The position numbers were made by a program, and so were the translations under genes. The notes beneath the pieces were generated by a model that had not been told where the DNA came from, did no database searches, and saw only the letters and a program-made list of their open reading frames with translations. Of a stretch of DNA of 64,000 bases, positions 54,405 through 62,531 are shown piece by piece (the stretch's first letter is position 1; the number at the start of each line of letters is the position of its first letter). The stretch is from Acidobacteriota bacterium (lineage in GTDB: Bacteria > Acidobacteriota > Thermoanaerobaculia > Multivoradales > JBCCEF01), in contig JBCCEF010000011.1 in the NCBI GenBank assembly GCA_039030395.1, positions 1 to 64,000 of the forward strand, read 5' to 3'.

Positions 54405-57359
54405 ATGATGACCTTGTGGGCGTTGGCGATTGGCTTGGGCGCGGTGCTCGGAGCACCGCTCACCGCCGCCGCCCGCAGCCTCGCCCGGCGGTTCGGTCAG
54501 CTCGACCACCCAGGCGGGCATAAGCGCCATCGGCGGCCGATTCCGGTCGCCGGCGGTTCGGCAGTGTTCTGGACCGTCGCGCTTCTACTTCTCGCCCTCG
54601 AGGCCGCGAGCCGCCTGCTCCCGGGAAGCGTCCCGAACTTCCTGCGCCCGGCCTTCGGCCCTGAGCTTTCGACCCTGTTCGCCGGTGCGTTCTTGCTCCA
54701 CCTGGTCGGGCTGGTGGACGACCGGGTGAGTTTGCGTCCGTGGCACAAACTCCTCCCTCAGGCGGTGGCCGCCCTGCCGATGGTCTGGGTCTTCGAGGTG
54801 CGCCTGCTGCCGCTGTGGCTCCCGTCCTGGGCCAGCATCGCCTTCTCTTTGCTGTGGTTTCTGGCGATCACCAATGCCTTCAATTTTCTGGACGGACTGG
54901 ACGGACTCCTCGGCAGCGTCGGCACCATCTGCGCTCTGCTCTTGGGTCTCACCGCTGTCGCCGCCGGCCAAACCTCGACCGCTGTCCTCCTCGGCCTGCT
55001 GGCCGGCGCCCTGCTCGGCTTCCTGGTGTTCAACCTGCCGCCGGCTTCGATCTACATGGGGGACAGCGGTTCCCTGGTGGTCGGCTACCTGCTGGCCTAC
55101 TGCTCGATCGACATCACCTACTCCGCCGCAGGCCCCACCGGAAACATCGAAGAGGCGCCCTGGTACGCCGTGTTCACCCCGTTGGCGATCCTGGCCATTC
55201 CGCTCTACGACCTGGTCACGGTGGTCGTTCTGCGTCTGCGAGCGTTCCGCAACCCCACCCGTGCCGATACCCGCCACTTCTCCCACCGGCTCCAGCGGCG
55301 CGGCATGAGGGTCGGCAAGGTGCTGGTGGTGATCAGTGCCTGCACCGTGGCGACGGGCCTCGGCGGACTGCTGCTGATCCGCCTGGAGGCCTGGCAGGCC
55401 ATTCTCGTCACTTTCCAGACGCTGGTCATCCTTCTCGCCCTGGCCCTGCTCGAAAGTGCTCCCGGCGAAGCGCCCGTGACGCTCCCGGACGAGCCCTGGG
55501 AAGGAGAGGAGCCCACCGCCGGGGCAGCCGCCGTCACGACAACGGAACCACCCCGCCGCTATCCGCTGGCGCTGAGACTCCTGCGCAAGAGCCTCCTCCT
55601 CTTGCCCGAGCGCAGACGCTGGCAGTGGGCCGGCCTGGTGCCTTTTTCGGTCGCCGCGGCGGGCGCCGAGGCGGCGGGGGCGGCGGCGGTCTTCCTGTTG
55701 ATCGCCTTGCTGAGCGAGCCGGCGCAGGCCGCCCGGTGGGAGGAACGCTGGCCGGCCCTCTCGGCCCTTCTGCCGAGCGGTACGGCGGCTCCCATCGCCT
55801 GGGGAGCCGCTCTCCTGGCGGGCTTCTACCTGGCCAAGAATGCCTTCCTGGGGCTGGTGATCTACCTGCAGAACCGCCTCTTCCAGCACACCGCCGCAGA
55901 CCTGGCGCGTTCCCTTCTCACCCGCTACCTGTCGGCCCCCTACAGTTTTCACCTGAGGCGCAGTTCGGCGGAGTTGATCCACCGGGTGACGGAGGGCTGC
56001 CATCGGGTGGTGAATCTGGTGCTCGGAGCCACCGTCGCCGGCGTCACCGAGGCGCTGGTGGTGCTCGGTATTCTGGCGGTGCTGATCGCTACCTCGCCTT
56101 GGGCTACGCTCATCACCCTGGCCGCCCTGGGAAGCGTCATGGCGCTCCTGTTGCTCCTCCTGCGGCGTCGCTTCACCACCCTGGGCCGCCGTGAGATCGC
56201 CCTACGCAAAGAGGCCCTCGGCACCGTGCAAGACACCCTGGAGGGACTCAAGGAGATCCGCATCTTCGGCCGCGAGGGGCACTTCTTCGAGCTTTTCTCG
56301 CGCGACCAGCACTCGATCGCCCAAACGGTCACGCGCCTCCGGTTCCTCGAGCAACTGCCCCGTCTGGCGATCGAGTCGCTGTTCATCGGCGCCACCCTCG
56401 TCGCCGTGATGGTAGTGGCGGGCGGCGGAGAACGAGTTGGCGAGATGGTGCCCCTCCTCGGACTCTACGCCTATGCCGGCTTCCGCATCATCCCGTCTTT
56501 CAACCGGATGATCATGCACGCCAACAACTTCTGGTACGGCACCTCATCGGTGGACGATCTGGCGCAGGATTTGCTGCCAACTCCTTTCCCGGCGGCGCCA
56601 GAATCCGAAGGCGAGGAGATCCCCTTCCGCCACCACCTCGTGCTCGAGGAGGTCAGCTATGCCTACGATCGGGGACCGATCCTCGACCGGCTGAATCTCA
56701 CCTTGGAGCATGGCGGCACCGTGGGAATTGTCGGTTCGACGGGCGGCGGCAAGAGCACCTTGGTCGACCTCCTCCTCGGCCTCCATGAGCCCTCCAGCGG
56801 TCGCATCCTGGCGGACGGCGTGAACATCCGACGCGGCCTCGCCTCCTGGCGCCGCAGGATCGGCTACGTCCCGCAGAAGATCTTCCTGCTCGACGACTCC
56901 TTGCGGCGCAACATCGCCTTCGCCGTGCAGGACGAGGCGATCGACCCGGAGAGACTCCGCCAGGCCCTCCGCCTCGCCGGCCTCGATCGGCTCGTCGAGG
57001 AGTTGCCGGAAGGTCTCGCCACGCGGCTCGGCGAGGGTGGGGTGCGCTTGTCCGGCGGCCAGCGCCAGCGGGTCGCCATCGCCCGGGCCCTCTACCCGGA
57101 CCCGGAACTGCTGATCTTCGACGAAGCCACCTCGGCCCTCGACGGCCGAGCCGAGCAAGAATTGAACGCCGTGCTGCGAGAACTGCCGCGGGAAAAGACC
57201 ACCTTGATCGTCGCCCATCGGGTTCGCACCATGCGCGGCTGTGAACGCCTGATCTTCCTCGATGGTGGCCGCATCGCCGGCGACGGGACCTTCGACGAGC
57301 TGCTGCGCCAGTGCGCCGCCTTCCGCGCCGTGGTGGGTTCACCGGAAGCCTCGCGATGA
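54405..57359 (+). CDS. fusion of WecA/ALG7-type phosphoglycosyltransferase with an ABC flippase, 984 residues
   Basis: Residues about 1-340 are a polytopic sugar-1-phosphate transferase of the MraY/WecA/ALG7 family: LDHPGGHKRHRRPIPVAGG loop, VDDRVSL (Asp-Asp near 102), NAFNFLDGLDG (about 156-166), YMGDSGSL (about 217) and DTRHFSHRL. After a linker (350-395) comes an ABC exporter: six-helix membrane domain (about 395-700) and an ATPase domain with GSTGGGKST (about 776), LSGGQRQR (about 882) and LLIFDEATSALD (about 902). The first half would put HexNAc-1-P on undecaprenyl phosphate; the second resembles PglK-type lipid-linked oligosaccharide flippases. The two steps are normally separate proteins. 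It is coupled to two glycosyltransferases by ATGA and GTGA overlaps. Confidence 0.9.
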   Translation: MMTLWALAIGLGAVLGAPLTAAARSLARRFGQLDHPGGHKRHRRPIPVAGGSAVFWTVALLLLALEAASRLLPGSVPNFLRPAFGPELSTLFAGAFLLHLVGLVDDRVSLRPWHKLLPQAVAALPMVWVFEVRLLPLWLPSWASIAFSLLWFLAITNAFNFLDGLDGLLGSVGTICALLLGLTAVAAGQTSTAVLLGLLAGALLGFLVFNLPPASIYMGDSGSLVVGYLLAYCSIDITYSAAGPTGNIEEAPWYAVFTPLAILAIPLYDLVTVVVLRLRAFRNPTRADTRHFSHRLQRRGMRVGKVLVVISACTVATGLGGLLLIRLEAWQAILVTFQTLVILLALALLESAPGEAPVTLPDEPWEGEEPTAGAAAVTTTEPPRRYPLALRLLRKSLLLLPERRRWQWAGLVPFSVAAAGAEAAGAAAVFLLIALLSEPAQAARWEERWPALSALLPSGTAAPIAWGAALLAGFYLAKNAFLGLVIYLQNRLFQHTAADLARSLLTRYLSAPYSFHLRRSSAELIHRVTEGCHRVVNLVLGATVAGVTEALVVLGILAVLIATSPWATLITLAALGSVMALLLLLLRRRFTTLGRREIALRKEALGTVQDTLEGLKEIRIFGREGHFFELFSRDQHSIAQTVTRLRFLEQLPRLAIESLFIGATLVAVMVVAGGGERVGEMVPLLGLYAYAGFRIIPSFNRMIMHANNFWYGTSSVDDLAQDLLPTPFPAAPESEGEEIPFRHHLVLEEVSYAYDRGPILDRLNLTLEHGGTVGIVGSTGGGKSTLVDLLLGLHEPSSGRILADGVNIRRGLASWRRRIGYVPQKIFLLDDSLRRNIAFAVQDEAIDPERLRQALRLAGLDRLVEELPEGLATRLGEGGVRLSGGQRQRVAIARALYPDPELLIFDEATSALDGRAEQELNAVLRELPREKTTLIVAHRVRTMRGCERLIFLDGGRIAGDGTFDELLRQCAAFRAVVGSPEASR

Positions 57360-58621
57360 ACCTCGAAGGGGTACGGATCAGCGTGGTGGTCCTGGGTGAT
57401 CTCGGACGCAGCCCCCGCATGCGGTACCAGGCGCTCTCCCTCGCCGCCGAAGGCGCGGCCGTCGACCTCATCGGCTACCGGCAGAGCGCCTTGCCGCAAA
57501 GGCTGCAAGAAAACCCTCGCGTGACCGTCCATTCCCTGCCGGCGCCGCGCGCCATCGATCCCGGCCGCGGCCGGCGGATCTGGTGGGATGGACTCCTTCG
57601 CCTGGCCGGCCAGAGCCTGCGGCTGCTGCGACGGCTCCTCTTCGGGGCGCCGCGACCGCGCATCCTCCTGGTGCAGAACCCACCGTCCGTCCCCACCCTC
57701 GCCGTCGCCTGGCTCGCAGCTCGCCTGCGCGGCGCCCGGCTGGTAGTGGACTGGCACAACTTCGGAGCCACCCTGCTGGCCCTGAAACTCGGCGAGGGTC
57801 ATCGCGCGGTTCGCGCCATGGCTCGCTACGAGCGATTCTTCGGGCGCCGGGCGGACGCCCACCTCTCGGTTTCCCGCGCAATGGCCGAGGAACTGGAAGA
57901 AAAGTGCGGCCTCTGCGACGTGCGGGTACTCTACGACCGCCCACCGGCCGTCTTTCAACCGGCGGCGCGGCATCGGCGGACCCATCTCCTCCGCCGCCTT
58001 GCGTTGATGGAGCAGGCGCCGGAGAGTTCCGGCATCGTCGTCAGCGCCACCAGTTGGACCCTGGATGAGGACTTTTCGCTGCTCATCGACGCCGTCCGGA
58101 GGATCGACCGCACCCTGTCGAAGCGCAGGCAACTCGCCTCAGCGGACGACCCGCCGAGCTTGGTCTTCGTCCTCACCGGCCGCGGTCCGCTCCGCTCGGC
58201 CTATGAAGCCGACTTCGCGAACCTCGATCTGCAGCACAGTCGAATCCTCACCCGCTGGCTCACGCCGGAGGACTACCCGCTGCTCCTCGCCGCGGCAGAC
58301 CTCGGGCTGTGCCTCCACCGTTCGTCCTCGGGTCTCGATCTGCCGATGAAGGTCGCCGACATGCTGGGCTCCGGCCTGCCGGTTTGCGCCTTCGACTACG
58401 GGCCGGTGCTGGCGGAACAACTGCGAACCGGAGAGAACGGAGTGCTGTTCACCACCGGCGAGGAGCTGGCCGATCGAATCCTCCATCTGTTCGAGGGATT
58501 CCCCGGCCCGAATTCCGCCATCGCGCGGCTGCGAGAGGCCCTCCACAACCGCCCCGTCGAACGCTGGGACGACGGGTGGCGGCGAGACGCGCGCCGGACC
58601 TTCGAGGGTCTGTTGCGGTGA
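57356..58621 (+). CDS. ALG1-like beta-mannosyltransferase (GT33/GT4-type)
   Basis: Protein of 421 residues starting at an ATG inside the previous stop (ATGA). The C-terminal donor-site segment SSSGLDLPMKVADMLGSGLPVCAF closely matches ALG1, which adds the first mannose to dolichol-PP-GlcNAc2. Also ALG1-like are VVVLGDLGRSPRMRYQALSLA at the N terminus, LVVDWHNFG, and VSATSWTLDEDFSLLIDAV in the linker. It should add a sugar to the lipid-linked acceptor on the cytoplasmic face. The donor (GDP-Man or other) is inferred. It is immediately followed by an ALG11-like gene. Confidence 0.85.
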   Translation: MNLEGVRISVVVLGDLGRSPRMRYQALSLAAEGAAVDLIGYRQSALPQRLQENPRVTVHSLPAPRAIDPGRGRRIWWDGLLRLAGQSLRLLRRLLFGAPRPRILLVQNPPSVPTLAVAWLAARLRGARLVVDWHNFGATLLALKLGEGHRAVRAMARYERFFGRRADAHLSVSRAMAEELEEKCGLCDVRVLYDRPPAVFQPAARHRRTHLLRRLALMEQAPESSGIVVSATSWTLDEDFSLLIDAVRRIDRTLSKRRQLASADDPPSLVFVLTGRGPLRSAYEADFANLDLQHSRILTRWLTPEDYPLLLAAADLGLCLHRSSSGLDLPMKVADMLGSGLPVCAFDYGPVLAEQLRTGENGVLFTTGEELADRILHLFEGFPGPNSAIARLREALHNRPVERWDDGWRRDARRTFEGLLR

Positions 58622-59787
58622 CACGGGTTCTGATGGTCCATCCCTCCCTGCAACCGCCGGGCGGCGGCAACTGCGTCGCCGCCTGGGCTATCGAAGCCCT
58701 GCGCGAGCCCTACGACCTGACTCTGCTCGCTTGGCGCCAGCCCGATCTGGAGCCGGTCAACCGCTATTTCGGCACCTCCCTCCGGCCAGGCGACTTTCGT
58801 CTTCTTCGGGTGCCGGCTCCCCTGCGGCTGGCGGTGGACTCCCTACCCACGCCGTCGGCCCTGCTCGGCTGGGGCGTGATGACGCGCTATGCCCGCCGGT
58901 TGCTCCAGCGCGGGGAGTGGGACGTCGTCCTCAGCACCCAGAACGAGATGGACTTCGGCCGGCCCGGCATTCAATACATTCACTTCCCTACCTATTTCGA
59001 GCCCCGACCGGACTGTGACCATCGCTGGTACCACCGCGCCTTCCCGTTCTTGCTCAGCGGCTACCGACGGCTCAGCCACCGCCTTGCCAGCCATTCGGCC
59101 GACGGCATTCGGCGCAACCTGAGCCTAGTCAACTCCGACTGGACCGGCGGCAAGCTGCGCGAAATCTACGGCGTCGACTCGGTCACCGTACCGCCGCCGG
59201 TGCCGGGCACCTTTCTCCGACGCCCGTGGGAGGAGCGCGAGGACGGCTTCGTGTGTATCGGCCGGATCTCGCCGGAGAAAGAGGTCGTCAAGATGATCGA
59301 GATCCTCTCCCACGTGCGCCGCCGGGGCCGCGCCATCCGCTTCCACATCGTCGGCAGTCCCGACCACGACGCCTACACCCAACGGGTGCTCACCGCGGCC
59401 GAAGCGGAAGGCGACTGGATCGATCTTCACTTCGACCTGCCGCGGGACGAAATGCTCACCCTCCTGGCCGCAAGCCGCTACGGCATCCACGGCATGGGCA
59501 ATGAGCACTTCGGCATCGCCGTCGCGGAGATGCAGCGAGCCGGCGCCATCGTCTTCGTGCCGGACGACGGCGGCCAGGTGGAGATCGTCGATGGCGATCC
59601 GCGGCTGGTCTACCGCAGCGTCGAGGAGGCGGTGGAAAAGATCGACCGGGTGCTAACGGAGCCCGACCTGCGCGGCGCGATTCTGCGGAACGTTGAAGAG
59701 CGCCGCGGGCGCTACTCCGCGGAGCGGTTCGTGGCGGATCTGCGCGGCGCGGTCGGTGATCTATCTGAAATGTCGAAATTTCAATAG
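58618..59787 (+). CDS. ALG11-like GT4 glycosyltransferase
   Basis: The GTG start at 58618 overlaps the previous stop by four bases (GTGA), giving 389 residues. The fold is GT-B: N-terminal RVLMVHPSLQPPGGGNCVAAW, a mid-segment with VNSDWTGGKLREIYG, and a C-terminal donor site GIHGMGNEHFGIAVAEMQRAGAI with GGQVEIV. This pattern is characteristic of ALG11, which adds alpha-1,2-mannoses to the lipid-linked oligosaccharide. IQYIHFPTYFEPRPD resembles the ALG11 Y-x-H-YP segment. The donor sugar is not certain. It ends the three-gene coupled unit. Confidence 0.85.
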   Translation: MTRVLMVHPSLQPPGGGNCVAAWAIEALREPYDLTLLAWRQPDLEPVNRYFGTSLRPGDFRLLRVPAPLRLAVDSLPTPSALLGWGVMTRYARRLLQRGEWDVVLSTQNEMDFGRPGIQYIHFPTYFEPRPDCDHRWYHRAFPFLLSGYRRLSHRLASHSADGIRRNLSLVNSDWTGGKLREIYGVDSVTVPPPVPGTFLRRPWEEREDGFVCIGRISPEKEVVKMIEILSHVRRRGRAIRFHIVGSPDHDAYTQRVLTAAEAEGDWIDLHFDLPRDEMLTLLAASRYGIHGMGNEHFGIAVAEMQRAGAIVFVPDDGGQVEIVDGDPRLVYRSVEEAVEKIDRVLTEPDLRGAILRNVEERRGRYSAERFVADLRGAVGDLSEMSKFQ

Positions 59788-59864
59788 TTTGACAACAACG
59801 ATTTCAGGGTCTATGGTAGAGACATTCCTCAAAAACTTTTCGTCCAAGACGAATGGGAGGCGAG

Positions 59865-61790
59865 ATGAATCTCGGCATGCCAAGGAGCTGGCGGCAATGG
59901 ACGCTGTATCCGCTGCTCATTCTGTTGATTACGGCCTACGTTCACTTCGCCTGCACGACCGGCAACAACAAGCCGGACGTCGGCACCAACTCCATCGCCT
60001 ACTATCAGCAGCAGTGCACCCAACCGATCGATCAGGTGGTGGTCGACTGTCCCGCCCTGCCGGACACTCTACCGACCTACAATTTCCAAACCGACACCCC
60101 GTCCGCCGCCGACTACGAGAGCTTCGCCTGGCGCAGCTTCATCGCTCTCAACTGGCCGGCGAGGATTCCGTCGAACCAGACCTCGCCGCAATTTGCCCGC
60201 GGCTTCCCGGACTACAACCAAACCTTCCTGGGCGCCGCCTACGACGACGTGGGCGTGTGGGAGAGCTGGCGGGAGAAGCGCGAGCTGTTCTTCTACGGCA
60301 CCAATCTGAGCGCTCCACCCACTCCGAACCCACCCACGCCGCCGACCTGGAACGGCCCTACGGACTATGGCAACAACGCCTACGTTCCACCGATCGTGAC
60401 CTGTCCCGGATCCAACGTGACGCCCGACGATTTCCACCGCACCCTCGGCGCCGTCACCAAGGCCAACAGCCTCGACGAAGCGTTGGAGGTTCCCTCCCAG
60501 GCCAATCCCAACGCCAGCGTCACCGGCGCAGTGGCCGGCGCGGCGGTGGAGCCGCAAGTCTTCGAGACCGTCAACGGCAATCTCCAGAGCCTGCTGTTCG
60601 AGGTCAAGCTGAACTACGACTACTACACCTACACCCGCATCGAGGGCCTGTTCCAAGACTCCGTCGCCACCCCCCTCGCCGCCGCCAACGGCATGCCCGG
60701 CGTGCCGACCATCAATTTCCCCTGCCGCGGTTTCCGCGACGCTTCCAGCAACCAGTGCGCCTCGTACTTCGACCAGGCGCTGAATCCCACGGCGCCCAAC
60801 TATCGAGTGGAAGAGTGCGTGGCGGAGAACGCTAACTTGAGCGACCATCCCTGCGTCTCCGGCACCATCCAGACCAAGTCCGGCTGGAAACTGCTGACCC
60901 AGGCCGAGATCAACTCGCAGGACTTCCACACCACCGAAGCCATCTACTACCTCTCGAACGACAACGTGCCCGGCGGAATCTGTCTGGAGACCGGCACCTT
61001 CGGTCTGATCGGCTTCCACATCATCCAGAAGACCGTCGGCCAGCCCTACTACCTGTACGCCACCTGGGAACACGACGATAACGAAACCGCCGGGTTCTCC
61101 TACTCCAACTTCTTCTTGGGCGGCGTCGTTCCCAGCGGCCAGAACGTCTCGGCCGGCTACTACCCGCCGCTCAACGGCAGTCTCATTCCGGTCAAGCGGG
61201 AAGCCGGTCGCATCCTCTCCGGCACCCAAACCACCAATCAGAACTTCCACAACGCCTTCGGCTGCTCTGGAGCGAATCCCCCAGTGTGGTGCAACTATCG
61301 CCTGATCGGCACCCAGTTCATCCCCCTCGACGCGCGCCCGGGCTGTGACCAGAACCCGACCTCGACGAACTGCAACACTCCGTTCGAGGACTTCGGGCAG
61401 CCCTTCTACCTGGCGAACCTGGTGGTCGAGACGAACTGGGGCCTGCAGAACTTCCAGGGTACGCCGCCGGGCATCGCGAACGTGAATATCCCGGCAGCGT
61501 TTACCCCCACCGACGGCTACCAGCACGGCCGGAACGGCTCCCGGGCCAACTATGTTGCCAACAACGCCATCACCTTCAATCGCAGCCTGTACAACGCCGG
61601 GTATCACCGCATGGCGAGCCAGCCGAATCCGGCGAATCAACCCCTGGCCTACGGCGCGGTCTTCAACATGGGTGGCTGCATGGGCTGCCATGGGGTTTCG
61701 CAGTCCGCCGGCTACGACTTCAGCTTCGTGCTCAAGCGAGGCCAATCGGGGTCCAAACCGGAAACCGCCAACGGCTTCGGTGGGGAGTAG
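59865..61790 (+). CDS. secreted protein with C-terminal CxxCH haem motif, 641 residues
   Basis: The start chosen is ATG 59865, just behind GGGAGG; an ATG at 59853 in frame lacks a site. A signal or anchor segment (LYPLLILLITAYVHFACTTG) could be a lipobox-like region ending in AC. The long mature part is rich in Asn, Tyr, Pro and Thr and carries about eleven N-X-S/T sequons. Near residue 602 is GGCMGCHG, a CxxCH c-type haem motif, so it may be a cytochrome-like redox protein. I do not recognise the rest. It lies between the glycosyltransferases and the STT3 gene, so it is a candidate glycosylation substrate. Confidence 0.75.
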   Translation: MNLGMPRSWRQWTLYPLLILLITAYVHFACTTGNNKPDVGTNSIAYYQQQCTQPIDQVVVDCPALPDTLPTYNFQTDTPSAADYESFAWRSFIALNWPARIPSNQTSPQFARGFPDYNQTFLGAAYDDVGVWESWREKRELFFYGTNLSAPPTPNPPTPPTWNGPTDYGNNAYVPPIVTCPGSNVTPDDFHRTLGAVTKANSLDEALEVPSQANPNASVTGAVAGAAVEPQVFETVNGNLQSLLFEVKLNYDYYTYTRIEGLFQDSVATPLAAANGMPGVPTINFPCRGFRDASSNQCASYFDQALNPTAPNYRVEECVAENANLSDHPCVSGTIQTKSGWKLLTQAEINSQDFHTTEAIYYLSNDNVPGGICLETGTFGLIGFHIIQKTVGQPYYLYATWEHDDNETAGFSYSNFFLGGVVPSGQNVSAGYYPPLNGSLIPVKREAGRILSGTQTTNQNFHNAFGCSGANPPVWCNYRLIGTQFIPLDARPGCDQNPTSTNCNTPFEDFGQPFYLANLVVETNWGLQNFQGTPPGIANVNIPAAFTPTDGYQHGRNGSRANYVANNAITFNRSLYNAGYHRMASQPNPANQPLAYGAVFNMGGCMGCHGVSQSAGYDFSFVLKRGQSGSKPETANGFGGE

Positions 61791-61796
61791 AGCGAC

Positions 61797-62531
61797 ATGA
61801 AGACCTTCAAGATCCTGAGCCAGATCGCCCTCGCGGGCCTGATCACCGCCGCCGTCGTCGTCTCCTCCCAGGGCGACGGGACGACCGCCGGTTCGATCGC
61901 CCCTTGCGGCAACCTGAACGACACCTTCAGCACCGGAACGGACAACTGGACCAACCGCTACAGCACCTTCCATCCGCTCGGCTTCGCGCCGGCGCAGGAA
62001 AGCGACGCCAGCGGCGATTACCTGTTGATCCAGAGCCGCATTCCCAGCGCTCAGCAGGGCACCCTGGTCACCACGTTCCAAAACATCGTCACTCCCTACA
62101 CCCCGAAGCTCGGGGTGTTCAACAGCGAGCAGTGGAAGTGCAACGCCTCGCAGGTCAGCGCCGTCCAGGTCGACGTGCAGAACCCCACCAACATGCCGTT
62201 GAATCTGACCTTCATCCTGCAGAACGGCTTCACCCAAGGGCCGCGCCCGGACCTGACGTCGGGTTTTTTCAACAGCAGCAGCCCACTACGCCTCAACATC
62301 TCGCAGTACGGCGCGAAGCCTCAGGTTGTGCAGCCGGGCACCGGCAATCCGGTGACCCTGACCTTCAGCTTGGACCCGAGCAACATGGTCCAGATCGACG
62401 GCGCCCCGATGTCCTACCCGCAGGTCCGCAACAACGTCTCCAAGGTCTTCATTCGCCAGACCAACAGCAGCACCCTCGAACCGTCTTCTCTCAACGCCAG
62501 CCTCAAGATCTACGGGGTGCGGACTCAGTAG
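61797..62531 (+). CDS. secreted sequon-rich protein, 244 residues
   Basis: The ATG is six bases after the previous stop. A signal peptide (ILSQIALAGLITAAVVVSSQ) leads to a beta-rich, Ser/Thr/Asn-rich mature domain of unknown family. It has nine N-X-S/T sequons (NDT, NWT, NAS, NLT, NSS, NIS, NVS, NSS, NAS) in 244 residues, about twice what its composition would give. This makes it a likely substrate of the neighbouring STT3-type enzyme. Its 3' end overlaps that convergent gene by seven bases. Confidence 0.75.
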   Translation: MKTFKILSQIALAGLITAAVVVSSQGDGTTAGSIAPCGNLNDTFSTGTDNWTNRYSTFHPLGFAPAQESDASGDYLLIQSRIPSAQQGTLVTTFQNIVTPYTPKLGVFNSEQWKCNASQVSAVQVDVQNPTNMPLNLTFILQNGFTQGPRPDLTSGFFNSSSPLRLNISQYGAKPQVVQPGTGNPVTLTFSLDPSNMVQIDGAPMSYPQVRNNVSKVFIRQTNSSTLEPSSLNASLKIYGVRTQ

